Of a stretch of 64,000 nucleotides of DNA, positions 37,918 to 45,773 are shown in pieces. Under the pieces are notes generated by a model. That model was not told where the DNA came from and did no database searches. It saw nothing but the letters and a program-made list of their open reading frames with translations. This DNA is from Butyricimonas sp. Marseille-P3923 (GTDB lineage: Bacteria > Bacteroidota > Bacteroidia > Bacteroidales > Marinifilaceae): contig NZ_FXXL01000007.1 of the NCBI RefSeq assembly GCF_900184685.1, forward strand, positions 2,108,001 through 2,172,000, in the 5' to 3' direction. Both the position numbers and the translations under genes were made by a program. Each line of letters opens with the position of its first letter. The first letter of the stretch is position 1.

Positions 37918-38730
37918 TTACAACTCCAAAACCTTTTCCTCGCAAATTACCGAGTTCACAACATCTATCGACCGACCATGCGGCGCCGCCTTAGTCAAGG
38001 TCAAATTCAATTCCAACTTCTTATTCCGTTGTATACTGTTTTTCGCTTCAAAATCGAAACAATACTCATTCCAATATTCGTCATAAACAACGACTTCTCC
38101 GAATACTGCTCCTTTCGAAGGAAAGAGATAAATATCTTCACCAACCTCAAATTCCTCCCATGAATGCGACATTAACGGTATAAAAGTATAGTCACCTAAT
38201 AAAATTTGTTCCGAATCATAGCAAGAAGCATCCAATCTCACACGTATATTGTTAAACTCCGACTGATTGACTACATTCACTTTCAAGCCGCCAACCAAAC
38301 GATTCATTTCTACAAACATCATCTCACTTGCACCGTCTGCCTTAATCACACCTCCCAAAAGCTCGGGAAGCCTACGACCGCTCCACCATCCAAATTCAAA
38401 CACGTTCTGTTCACGATCACGAATAGAAAAATGACTTCCATCATCTTCCCTTCCGTTTCCTAACACGAAAAACGTGTGTTCGCCCGGTTGTAAATCTTGA
38501 TAAACAATCTTTTCTCCTGCCGCAAAATACTTCACTTCAAAATGAACTCCCGCAGGCAATCCCGTAAGTTTATACACAGAAGCAGGCATTCCTGTGATAA
38601 TCATACTATCAACAGATCGCACTCCCAATTCCAAGCGACTCCCGGTAACTTCCGGTTGCCCTTTTTCATTTTCTCGGGAACAAGCCCCTAGAAAAAATAA
38701 ACACAAAATTGCAACTAGAACTTTTCTCAT
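37918..38730 (-). CDS. FimB/Mfa2-like small lipoprotein, cassette 2 gene 1
   Basis: A 270-residue lipoprotein (FFLGACSRENE lipobox), homologous to 32538-33338: PASVYKLTGLPAG, PGEHTFFVLGNGRED, VEMNRLVGGLKVNVVNQSEF, and a shared end CEEKV-x-x-L. It is the first gene of cassette 2, with a 16-bp gap to the large adhesin gene. It may be the anchor or minor subunit of a type V pilus-like structure, but no FimA/Mfa1-type major subunit gene is visible in the window. Confidence 0.7.
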   Translation of the reverse strand: MRKVLVAILCLFFLGACSRENEKGQPEVTGSRLELGVRSVDSMIITGMPASVYKLTGLPAGVHFEVKYFAAGEKIVYQDLQPGEHTFFVLGNGREDDGSHFSIRDREQNVFEFGWWSGRRLPELLGGVIKADGASEMMFVEMNRLVGGLKVNVVNQSEFNNIRVRLDASCYDSEQILLGDYTFIPLMSHSWEEFEVGEDIYLFPSKGAVFGEVVVYDEYWNEYCFDFEAKNSIQRNKKLELNLTLTKAAPHGRSIDVVNSVICEEKVLEL

Positions 38731-38978
38731 AATTTTACGATTAAATTAAAACTTGTAATTTCATTTATTTTTCAATCACTCAATATTACACTCTAACAAT
38801 CAAACGATTACCCCCAAAACACACGCTCAAAAAAGGATCGTTTATTGATAATTCGGCTCGCAACGCACGACGATCATCAACAAATTCACAACTATTTGAT
38901 TGTGAATTTCGAAAATAAAATAGCTATCATTTACTAATAATGAAAAAAGTCTTATATTTGTACATTATTAAACGATCG
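38731..38978. other. Intergenic region upstream of cassette 2
   Basis: An AT-rich, apparently non-coding region. The first ~40 bp and the block around 38945-38978 resemble the corresponding parts of 33339-33702, showing that the duplication unit included flanking DNA. It contains TATATTTG (38953-38960) and a 10-bp palindrome AACGATCGTT (38971-38980). Confidence 0.55.
38953..38960 (+). promoter_or_regulatory. Plus-strand -7 box (TATATTTG), conserved with the one at 33611
   Basis: An exact -7 consensus, followed by the palindrome AACGATCGTT. It is 227 bp from the next plus-strand gene, which has a nearer -7 box, so its target is unclear. Confidence 0.35.
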
Positions 38979-39110
38979 TTATTTGATTTCAATAAATAAC
39001 GCAATAGTAGTATCCGAGTCCATGAAATTTTTCCGGATATACCCGTACATGTCCGTGATAATATCCTTTGCCCCCTCCTCTTCTCGGAAAAAACTTAAGC
39101 ATGCACGCAC
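38979..39110 (-). pseudogene. Possible 3' gene remnant
   Basis: The minus-strand frame ending at 38979 reads like a real protein end (FFREEEGAKDIITDMYGYI, then DTTIALFIEIK). Its 5' part runs into the promoter region of the plus-strand gene at 39187 and looks non-coding. The final codons (AAATAA context) are also visible in the homologous block near 33631. I do not recognise the family. It may be debris from the duplication or a chance open frame. Confidence 0.25.
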
Positions 39111-39154
39111 AAATCCTTGTAATAAGTATTGAACCAATATCCAAACATTTATAT

Positions 39155-39162
39155 TACATTTG
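39155..39162 (+). promoter_or_regulatory. -7 box (TACATTTG) of the DUF3791/DUF3990 pair
   Basis: An exact TAnnTTTG, 24 bp before the ATG at 39187. A TTG at 39129-39131 could serve as a loose -33 element. Confidence 0.55.
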
Positions 39163-39186
39163 TGATATGATATAATACAAATAACC

Positions 39187-39636
39187 ATGGAAATATCTAA
39201 AACTCATCATGAAGACCTAAGCCAATCTATGCTCCCGTTTATCATACGAGAATTGGTTGGTATGGTCATGAAAAAAAAATCATTGCCTTTGGATGATGCA
39301 TTGTACTATATATACACGAGCAATTTATATAAATCTTTATTGGATGAAAATACAAAACTATGGTATTCAAGCACACTATTGCTATATGAAACATTAGAAA
39401 AAGAGAAATCAGAAGAAAAACGCCACCGGAACAATGATGAAAAGACGCTTCTTTTCAAAGTATTCTGTTTAGAGAATTACAAAAATTCAAAAAAACTATC
39501 CCCGGAAGAAACATTATTATTATTTTCCAAATATCATGTGTTTGATTTCTTGGAAGAAACATTTGAAATGCTTCACACGCAGGATAACGAATACATATTA
39601 GATACTATAACAACATATATCCACAAAAAGAAATGA
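39187..39636 (+). CDS. DUF3791-like protein with two related domains, probable antitoxin
   Basis: A 149-residue protein. The C-terminal half (VFCLENYKNSKKLSPEETLL, LFSKYHVFDFLEETFEML) matches DUF3791. The N-terminal half (FIIRELVGMVMKKKSLPLDD, ALYYIYTSNLYKSL) looks like a second divergent copy of the same fold, so it may be a fusion of two such units. DUF3791 genes typically precede DUF3990 genes in predicted toxin-antitoxin modules. Here the stop overlaps the next start by 4 bp (ATGA), which supports translational coupling. Its role as antitoxin is inference. Confidence 0.75.
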   Translation: MEISKTHHEDLSQSMLPFIIRELVGMVMKKKSLPLDDALYYIYTSNLYKSLLDENTKLWYSSTLLLYETLEKEKSEEKRHRNNDEKTLLFKVFCLENYKNSKKLSPEETLLLFSKYHVFDFLEETFEMLHTQDNEYILDTITTYIHKKK

Positions 39637-40112
39637 AATTATATCATGGCTCAACCGTTGTCGTAAAACATCCCAATATACAAAGAGGACGAAAAGCGAC
39701 AGACTTCGGGAAAGGTTTCTATACGACAACCAATTTTGAACAAGCAAAAAAATGGGCTTTACTCAAAAAGAACCGAGAGCAAAGCGATAAAGCAATAGTT
39801 TCTATTTACGAAGTTCCGGATAATATCCTTGATAGTGATTACTCCGTCCTCCGATTCTCGGGAGCCACAAAAGAATGGCTAAAATTTGTTGTAAATAACC
39901 GCAGAGGAAAAAACACCCAAAAATATGATTTGGCCATGGGTCCCGTTGCAAACGACCAACTATACGCGACCATCCGTCTATACGAACAAAGTGTTATTAC
40001 AGCTGATGCGGCAATAGAAATGCTAAAAACACACAAACTATTCAATCAACTTTCATTCCATACAACTGAAGTTGCTTCATTACTAAAATTTGTAGAATCA
40101 ATCGAAGTTTAA
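39633..40112 (+). CDS. DUF3990 protein, putative ADP-ribosyltransferase-like toxin
   Basis: A 159-residue DUF3990 protein. The N-terminal LYHGSTVVVKHPNIQ and DFGKGFYTTTNFEQA resemble the first half of ADP-ribosyltransferase-like folds (H-G-S/T and the GxGFY(T/L)T turn). The remainder (GPVANDQLYATIRLYEQ, then FHTTEVASLLKFV) is typical of the family. It is coupled to the upstream DUF3791-like gene. Toxic activity and target are not known from sequence. Confidence 0.8.
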   Translation: MKLYHGSTVVVKHPNIQRGRKATDFGKGFYTTTNFEQAKKWALLKKNREQSDKAIVSIYEVPDNILDSDYSVLRFSGATKEWLKFVVNNRRGKNTQKYDLAMGPVANDQLYATIRLYEQSVITADAAIEMLKTHKLFNQLSFHTTEVASLLKFVESIEV

Positions 40113-40341
40113 AATCATGAAATAAAGCTACCCCTTTCCTACCCTTTTCCTAAAATTTTGAGCGAGTTTCGGGCGGGATTCAAGTGACTATTAGGCGGCA
40201 TCGCCCACTCTTCGCCTGATGTTCGCCCACACTTAGCCCACGTTTTAACGAAATATAAGGAAATTTAAAACTCACGCGTGGCACGTCCTCCGAATCAATA
40301 ATATCGCTCTCGAAAACCTATCTTAGCCCTATGCGGGAGTA
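40113..40341. other. GC-shifted intergenic region with repeated CGCCCAC-like words
   Basis: A 229-bp gap between convergent genes. It contains TCGCCCAC, TTCGCCTG, TTCGCCCAC and TAGCCCAC in quick succession (about 40199-40241) and a CGGGCGGG tract. No gene is seen. It could be a repeat remnant or a site tied to insertion of the neighbouring toxin-antitoxin-like pair. Confidence 0.4.
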
Positions 40342-40818
40342 TCACGGGCGGGTATCCCCTAATTTGAAGGAGAAAGGCAATAGCTGACTCGCCTTCACCA
40401 GCAAGGTACTCGTGCGCCCGATAAGGATTACATCAAAATCAGCATGATAGCGCCCGACAATCTCGGACATCACCTGCCGGCAAGCCCCGCAAGGCGTGAC
40501 ATACTCGTCGACCTCGACACCCTTGTCCCGTGCCGCAACGGCTATGGCTTTCACCCCAGCTTCCGGGTAAGCGGAACAGGCATAAAACAAGGCGGTGCGC
40601 TCCGCGCAGAGCCCCGAGGGGTAAGCCGCATTCTCCTGATTCGTGCCCCGAACCACCTCCCCGTTATTCATCAAAACGGCTGCCCCGACAGCAAAACCGG
40701 AATACACGCAATAAGCATTTTCCGTGATTTCCAAGGCGGCACGACACAATTCCTCGTACCCTTCCGGGTAAGATTCCCGGCACAAGATGTAATCTATCTT
40801 TAATTCCGCTTTCTCCAT
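40342..40818 (-). CDS. cdd: Cytidine deaminase
   Basis: A 158-residue zinc-dependent cytidine deaminase that converts (deoxy)cytidine to (deoxy)uridine in pyrimidine salvage. The zinc/catalytic motifs are CAERTALFYA (Cys-Ala-Glu, with the catalytic Glu) and PCGACRQVM. FAVGAAVLMNNGEVVRGTN and ENAAYPSGLCAE are also typical. The start was set at 40818 (MEKAELKIDYI) instead of the far upstream end of the frame at 40863, since the added residues are unlike the family and leave no room for a promoter. It is divergent from the glucosaminidase gene. Confidence 0.94.
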   Translation of the reverse strand: MEKAELKIDYILCRESYPEGYEELCRAALEITENAYCVYSGFAVGAAVLMNNGEVVRGTNQENAAYPSGLCAERTALFYACSAYPEAGVKAIAVAARDKGVEVDEYVTPCGACRQVMSEIVGRYHADFDVILIGRTSTLLVKASQLLPFSFKLGDTRP

Positions 40819-40868
40819 TCTAATTTTTTTCGTAATTTTACCGCCAATATAAAACTTTATCACGAATC

Positions 40869-41786
40869 ATGAGCAAGATTTACGCTATTTTATTTCTTAC
40901 TTTTATATGTGTCAACATATGTGGTGCAACGAACGACAGTAGAAAAGCATTCATCAAAAAATACAAATCCATCGCCATTCAGGAAATGGATCGCACGGGA
41001 ATACCTGCCAGTATCAAGCTGGCGCAAGGGATACTGGAGTCCGGTTGCGGCAAATCCCAACTGGCGGTAAACGCGAACAATCATTTCGGTATCAAATGCC
41101 ACAACTGGAACGGGGCAAGTTTTATCATGGACGACGACAGCCGGAACGAGTGTTTCCGCAAATACCGGAATCCCGAGGAATCGTGGGTAGACCATAGCGA
41201 ATTTCTGACCTCCCGCTCCCGGTATGCCCCATTGTTCAAACTTTCCAAGACGGATTACAAGGGTTGGGCGAAAGGACTGAAAAAGGCAGGATACGCCACG
41301 GCTCCCGATTACGCGCAGAAATTAATCAAGATCATAGAAGAAGAAGAGCTGTATCAATTCGACAAACCCGGGAAAAGGCATCGTCAAAGCCCGGGCGAAC
41401 TGAATTATAAACTCGGGGACACGAAGAACTACCAAAGCCGGGTAGTCTACATCAACAATATCCCTTGCATCAAGGTGCAGGAGGGCGACACGTTTGAAGG
41501 CATCTCCCAGTATTTCGGAATTCCCTTGAAACGTCTTCTGGCTTACAACGACAAAAACGAACTCTCCACGCGTAACGGTATGCACATCTTCTTGAAAAAG
41601 AAGAAAAACAAAGCACCCAAAGGTTACACCTTCCACAAGTGCAAACCGGGTGACACGATGTACATGATTTCACAAATATACGGTATTAAACTGGCGAAAT
41701 TATTACAATACAATTACATGGAGAACGGGGACAAGCCGCAACCCGGAGAAATGATCTCCTTGAGAGGGGCAGCACAACTATATTGA
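40869..41786 (+). CDS. Secreted glucosaminidase-domain protein with two LysM repeats
   Basis: A 305-residue secreted peptidoglycan hydrolase. A signal peptide (about 1-20) is followed by the glucosaminidase (FlgJ/Lyz-like) domain at about residues 25-160, with the catalytic Glu in LAQGILESGCGKSQLA and the signature NNHFGIKCHNWNG. Two LysM modules follow (VQEGDTFEGISQYFGIPLKR and CKPGDTMYMISQIYGIKLAK), which bind peptidoglycan. It probably cleaves glycan strands during wall growth or cell separation. It is the first of three closely spaced plus-strand genes. Confidence 0.93.
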   Translation: MSKIYAILFLTFICVNICGATNDSRKAFIKKYKSIAIQEMDRTGIPASIKLAQGILESGCGKSQLAVNANNHFGIKCHNWNGASFIMDDDSRNECFRKYRNPEESWVDHSEFLTSRSRYAPLFKLSKTDYKGWAKGLKKAGYATAPDYAQKLIKIIEEEELYQFDKPGKRHRQSPGELNYKLGDTKNYQSRVVYINNIPCIKVQEGDTFEGISQYFGIPLKRLLAYNDKNELSTRNGMHIFLKKKKNKAPKGYTFHKCKPGDTMYMISQIYGIKLAKLLQYNYMENGDKPQPGEMISLRGAAQLY

Positions 41787-41801
41787 AAGGAGTCGTGAAT
41801 A

Positions 41802-42341
41802 ATGGAAAATACAAACGAATCATTCTTTAAACCAAACACGTTATTCGGCGGACTCATCGGCGGCAGTTTCATCATTGCCTCTTTGCTCTTCGCCTACGCG
41901 GGCAAAGGAGTCGTGGCGAACCCGCAATTCAATAATATTATCATGATGCTGACCATTTTCGGGGTTTTCATCGGGATAAAAAAATACAGGGACGACCACT
42001 TGGCGGGAATCATATCCTACGGGAAAGCCCTTTCCACCGGCATATATATCCTTGCCGTCGCGGCAGTTTGTTACGCCGTTTACACGTTTATTCTTTACTC
42101 TTCGGACACGGAATTGCTGGCTACCTATAAAAAGGTCATGCTCACGATGATGAACGAAGTGTACAAAAACATGAATTTACAGGAATTATTCAACACGAGT
42201 TTGAGCGACCTGTTCTTTTCTCCCGTCGTGATCGCTTTTGGAGAATTATTCAATAGAATACTGGTAGGGGCTGCATTCACTCTCTTTATAGCCGGACTGG
42301 TGAAAAGAAAGACGCCCCCGTTTAACCCTCAACAATTTTAG
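41802..42341 (+). CDS. DUF4199 membrane protein
   Basis: A 179-residue inner-membrane protein with about four hydrophobic segments (LFGGLIGGSFIIASLLFAYA, NIIMMLTIFGVFIGIKKYR, GIYILAVAAVCYAVYTFILY, and one near the C-terminus). It matches the Bacteroidota DUF4199 family, whose function is unknown. In many relatives this gene stands directly before a family 2 glycosyltransferase, as here (2-bp gap), which suggests a joint role in lipid-linked sugar transfer. Confidence 0.85.
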   Translation: MENTNESFFKPNTLFGGLIGGSFIIASLLFAYAGKGVVANPQFNNIIMMLTIFGVFIGIKKYRDDHLAGIISYGKALSTGIYILAVAAVCYAVYTFILYSSDTELLATYKKVMLTMMNEVYKNMNLQELFNTSLSDLFFSPVVIAFGELFNRILVGAAFTLFIAGLVKRKTPPFNPQQF

Positions 42342-42343
42342 TC

Positions 42344-43291
42344 ATGGATATATCTGTTGTTGTCCCGTTATATAATGAAGAAGAATCGCTCCCGGAACTC
42401 GCCGCATGGATCGAACGGGTGATGGAAGCCAACCATTTTACTTACGAAATCATTCTGGTTGATGACGGTAGCAATGACTCTTCTTGGAAAGTGATAGAAG
42501 AGTTATCCGCGAAAGACAATCGCGTACGGGGAATCAAATTCCGCCGCAATTACGGGAAATCCGCCGCCTTACACTGCGGATTCGAGGACGCGCAAGGCGA
42601 AGTAGTGATCACCATGGACGCGGATTTACAGGACAGCCCGGATGAGATACCGGAACTCTACCGGATGATCACGGAAGAGGATTATGACCTCGTGTCCGGC
42701 TGGAAACAGAAAAGACACGATCCAATCACGAAAACAGTCCCCACGAAACTTTTCAACGCCACTGCCCGACGCTTCTCGGGTATCAAACTGCACGACTTCA
42801 ATTGCGGGCTGAAAGCCTATAAATGTGCCGTGGTGAAAAACATTGAAGTGTACGGGGAAATGCATCGCTATATTCCCATACTGGCAAAACAAGCCGGATT
42901 TACCCGCATCGGGGAAAAAGTGGTACACCACCAAGCACGCAAGTACGGCGTTACCAAGTTCGGGTTAAACCGTTTTATAAACGGTTTCCTAGACCTGCTC
43001 ACGGTAACATTTATCACGCGTTTCGCCAAGAAACCCATGCACTTGTTCGGGGCGCTGGGCACACTGCTGTTCATCATCGGTTTCTGTGCCGCCGGATGGA
43101 TCGGTATCGAAAAACTCATGGCGCTTTCAAACGGACTCCGGGCACCGCTGGTCGCGAACAACCCGTATTTCTATATCGCACTGACTTGCATGATTATAGG
43201 TAGCCAGCTCTTCCTAGCCGGGTTTTTGGCAGAACTGGTGTCCCGAAGTGCCAGCGACAGAAATGTGTACAGAATTGAGAAAAAAATTTAA
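42344..43291 (+). CDS. Family 2 glycosyltransferase, polyprenyl-phosphate type
   Basis: A 315-residue GT2 enzyme of the DPM1/GtrB/ArnC-like group. The N-terminal GT-A domain has VVVPLYNEEESLPELA, LVDDGSNDSSW and the metal-binding MDADLQD. RKYGVTKFGLNRFINGF leads into the membrane part. Two C-terminal membrane segments (LFGALGTLLFIIGFCAAGWI; FYIALTCMIIGSQLFLAGF) are typical of enzymes that move a sugar from a nucleotide donor to a polyprenyl phosphate on the cytoplasmic face. The sugar and pathway are not evident. Confidence 0.93.
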   Translation: MDISVVVPLYNEEESLPELAAWIERVMEANHFTYEIILVDDGSNDSSWKVIEELSAKDNRVRGIKFRRNYGKSAALHCGFEDAQGEVVITMDADLQDSPDEIPELYRMITEEDYDLVSGWKQKRHDPITKTVPTKLFNATARRFSGIKLHDFNCGLKAYKCAVVKNIEVYGEMHRYIPILAKQAGFTRIGEKVVHHQARKYGVTKFGLNRFINGFLDLLTVTFITRFAKKPMHLFGALGTLLFIIGFCAAGWIGIEKLMALSNGLRAPLVANNPYFYIALTCMIIGSQLFLAGFLAELVSRSASDRNVYRIEKKI

Positions 43292-43311
43292 AGATTTTCC
43301 ATATTTTATTT

Positions 43312-43319
43312 TACCTTTG
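43312..43319 (+). promoter_or_regulatory. -7 box (TACCTTTG) of the MFS transporter gene
   Basis: An exact TAnnTTTG, 40 bp before the ATG at 43360. Confidence 0.5.
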
Positions 43320-43359
43320 GGCGTTTGTGTGCAAGATCAACTTTTTTAAATAAATAATT

Positions 43360-45018
43360 ATGGTAGAAAAAATTCAACAAACCCTTAGAGATTCAGCAGC
43401 CATGCGCTGGACGGTTCTCTTACTCCTAGCTTTTGCCATGTTCTGTTCTTATATCTTTATGGACATTCTATCGCCCATTAAAGATTTAATGCAATCCACC
43501 CGAGGTTGGGACTCCACTGCATTCGGAACAATGCAAGGATCGGAAACATTTTTGAATGTCTTTATCTTTTTCCTCATTTTCGCGGGAATCATCCTTGACA
43601 AAATGGGAGTTCGCTTCACGGCAATCCTTTCCGGGGTCGTGATGCTGGTCGGTGCCACCATTAACTGGTATGCCGTGACCGAAAGTTTTCAAGGTAGCGG
43701 ATTAGACACTTGGTTTACCAACAACTTGAATTACATCCCCGGTTTTGACGAATTGGGTATCTCTCCTTTCTATAAAGGAATGCCCGCGTCAGCAAAATTC
43801 GCAGCGGTAGGCTTCATGATCTTCGGGTGTGGTGTTGAAATGGCAGGAATCACGGTTTCTCGCGGAATCGTGAAATGGTTTAAAGGTCGCGAGATGGCTT
43901 TGGCCATGGGGTCCGAAATGGCTCTAGCCCGCTTGGGAGTAGCTTCCTGTATGATCTTCTCGCCGGTATTCGCCAAACTGGGCGGCAATATTGACGTTTC
44001 CCGTTCAGTAGCTTTCGGGGTTATCTTGCTGCTCGTGGCGCTTATCATGTTTATTGTCTATTTCTTCATGGACAAGAAACTTGATGCACAAACCGGAGAA
44101 GCGGAAGAGAAAGACGATCCATTCAAGATCAGCGACTTGGGCAAAATTATGTCGAGCATGGGATTCTGGTTGGTAGCCTTGCTTTGCGTACTCTACTACT
44201 CGGCAATCTTCCCCTTCCAGAAATATGCCGTGAATATGTTGCAATGTAACTTATCGTTCACTAGCGTGGATCCCAATTCATTCTGGGCAACGAACACAGT
44301 TACCGTTATCCAATATTGTATCATGCTTGTTGTAGCTGCTGCCGCTTTTGCCAGCAACTTCTCGAAAACGAAAGGCATGAAGTACGGGTTACTGGCGTTG
44401 GCAATCGTGTCATTGATTATATTCTGTTACATGGGTTACATGCGTCAGAGCGCAGAAACCATTTTTGCCGTATTCCCGTTGTTGGCAGTGGGTATCACTC
44501 CTATCTTGGGTAATTACGTGGATCACAAAGGTAAAGCAGCATCCATGCTTGTCATCGGTTCCATCCTGCTTATCATTTGCCACCTCACTTTTGCCTTCAT
44601 TTTACCCATGTTCCAAGGAAATGCCATCGGAGGTGTCGTCGTTGCCTATGTCACGATCCTCGTCCTCGGCGCCAGCTTCTCTTTGGTACCCGCTTCACTG
44701 TGGCCTAGCGTACCGAAATTGGTGGACTCCAAAATTATCGGTAGTGCCTACGCTTTGATTTTCTGGGTTCAGAATATCGGGTTGTGGTTGTTCCCCCTAC
44801 TCATCGGTAAGGTATTGGATAAAACTAACCCTCAACTGGTAGCCGATTTGAAAAGCGGAATCATTACCCCCGAAGAAGCCGCCATTTCTTACAACTACAC
44901 CGCTCCGCTGGTGATGTTGGCTTGCTTGGGTGGAGCCGCCCTGATTTTGGGATTCATACTAAAAGCAGTAGACAAGAAGAAAGGTCTTGGCTTGGAATTA
45001 CCGAATATCCAGAAGTAA
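43360..45018 (+). CDS. MFS transporter
   Basis: A 552-residue major facilitator superfamily protein with about 12 membrane segments. The loop after TM2 reads GIILDKMGVRFTAILSGVVM, which is the MFS motif A region, and there is a charged central loop near residues 240-255 (KLDAQTGEAEEKDDPF). The protein is longer than usual (about 400-450) because of an extra loop around residues 100-150 (SGLDTWFTNNLNYIPGFDEL). The substrate is unknown. It is transcribed from its own promoter and ends in a strong terminator. Confidence 0.92.
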   Translation: MVEKIQQTLRDSAAMRWTVLLLLAFAMFCSYIFMDILSPIKDLMQSTRGWDSTAFGTMQGSETFLNVFIFFLIFAGIILDKMGVRFTAILSGVVMLVGATINWYAVTESFQGSGLDTWFTNNLNYIPGFDELGISPFYKGMPASAKFAAVGFMIFGCGVEMAGITVSRGIVKWFKGREMALAMGSEMALARLGVASCMIFSPVFAKLGGNIDVSRSVAFGVILLLVALIMFIVYFFMDKKLDAQTGEAEEKDDPFKISDLGKIMSSMGFWLVALLCVLYYSAIFPFQKYAVNMLQCNLSFTSVDPNSFWATNTVTVIQYCIMLVVAAAAFASNFSKTKGMKYGLLALAIVSLIIFCYMGYMRQSAETIFAVFPLLAVGITPILGNYVDHKGKAASMLVIGSILLIICHLTFAFILPMFQGNAIGGVVVAYVTILVLGASFSLVPASLWPSVPKLVDSKIIGSAYALIFWVQNIGLWLFPLLIGKVLDKTNPQLVADLKSGIITPEEAAISYNYTAPLVMLACLGGAALILGFILKAVDKKKGLGLELPNIQK

Positions 45019-45040
45019 ACGAATTATTTTTATATACACG

Positions 45041-45069
45041 GGCCTTCGAAGTTTTCGAAGGCTCTTTTT
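45041..45069 (+). terminator. Rho-independent terminator after the MFS gene
   Basis: GCCTTCGAA and TTCGAAGGC form a perfect 9-bp stem around a 3-nt loop, followed by CTCTTTTTA. It lies 23 bp after the stop, so the following GrpB gene starts within 14 bp of the terminator's end. Confidence 0.9.
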
Positions 45070-45082
45070 ATCTATACCTCAC

Positions 45083-45661
45083 ATGGAAATACCTTTAAGA
45101 AGTGACGAAGAGTTGCAAAAATCGACGATTGGCAAACGTATCCCGCACAACGCTCCCATTTTTCTGGCAGAATACACCCCGGAATGGCAAACTCTGTTCG
45201 CCCGAGAAGCCCAAAGAATATATCATATTCTTAGTAACAATGCCTTACAAATTGAACACGTCGGTTCAACCTCAGTCCCGGGATTATGTGCCAAACCGAT
45301 TATCGATATAATACTGGTTGTAGCCGATTCTGCTAACGAGGCTAGTTATGTTCCCTACCTCGAAGCCGCTGGTTACACGCTACGCATCCGGGAACCGGAG
45401 TGGTTCGAACATCGTATGCTAAAAGGTCCCGACACGGATATTAACCTGCACGTGTTCAGTCAAGGCTGTTCTGAAGTCGATCGCATGCTATGTTTTCGTG
45501 ACCGACTCAGAGAAAATAGGGCTGACCGGGAACTGTACGAACAAACCAAACGAAAGCTAGCCCACCGAATTTGGAAGGACGTGCAGCATTACGCTGACGC
45601 AAAATCCACCATCATACAGGATATCATGGAGCGTGCCCTTGCCGCCTCTAATATGCAATAA
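45083..45661 (+). CDS. GrpB family protein (UPF0157), nucleotidyltransferase-like fold
   Basis: A 192-residue GrpB/UPF0157 protein with the family core IEHVGSTSVPGLCAKPIIDI and HVFSQGCSEVDRMLCFRDRL. The fold is related to nucleotidyltransferases and the function is undefined. The start at 45083 (MEIPLRSDEELQ) was chosen because it is in frame right after the MFS terminator; the longer frame from 44987 would overlap the MFS gene and run through the terminator. Confidence 0.9.
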   Translation: MEIPLRSDEELQKSTIGKRIPHNAPIFLAEYTPEWQTLFAREAQRIYHILSNNALQIEHVGSTSVPGLCAKPIIDIILVVADSANEASYVPYLEAAGYTLRIREPEWFEHRMLKGPDTDINLHVFSQGCSEVDRMLCFRDRLRENRADRELYEQTKRKLAHRIWKDVQHYADAKSTIIQDIMERALAASNMQ

Positions 45662-45686
45662 AATCAAATCTTCATATACTATATTA

Positions 45687-45745
45687 AAAATGCTTTCTGC
45701 AGAAAGCATTTTAATGGAAAAATGTTGTCTACAGAAAGCATTTTT
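45687..45745 (+). promoter_or_regulatory. Probable operator: 26-bp perfect palindrome plus a second imperfect copy
   Basis: 45687-45712 is a perfect palindrome with half-site AAAATGCTTTCTG. A related imperfect inverted repeat (AAATGTTGTCT...CAGAAAGCATTT) covers 45718-45745. Both lie directly upstream of the -7 box at 45748, the second over the likely -33 TTG (45725-45727), as expected for a repressor or autoregulator site. Confidence 0.75.
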
Positions 45746-45747
45746 AA

Positions 45748-45755
45748 TATCTTTG
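45748..45755 (+). promoter_or_regulatory. -7 box (TATCTTTG) of the DUF4143 ATPase gene
   Basis: An exact TAnnTTTG, 18 bp before the ATG at 45774, with TTG at 45725-45727 about 20 bp upstream. Confidence 0.75.
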
Positions 45756-45773
45756 CCGTAAAAGATAAAAATC

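Noticed and set aside
28441-38730. Complete type V pilus operon
   Set aside because: Only FimB/Mfa2-like lipoproteins are visible; no recognisable FimA/Mfa1-type major subunit or tip genes, so the claim is limited to adhesin-like or fimbria-like.
44987-45082. N-terminal extension of the GrpB gene
   Set aside because: It overlaps the MFS gene end and passes through its terminator.
45661-45773. Rho-independent terminator for the GrpB gene
   Set aside because: The palindrome has no loop and no trailing T-tract before the -7 box; an operator role fits its place over the promoter better.
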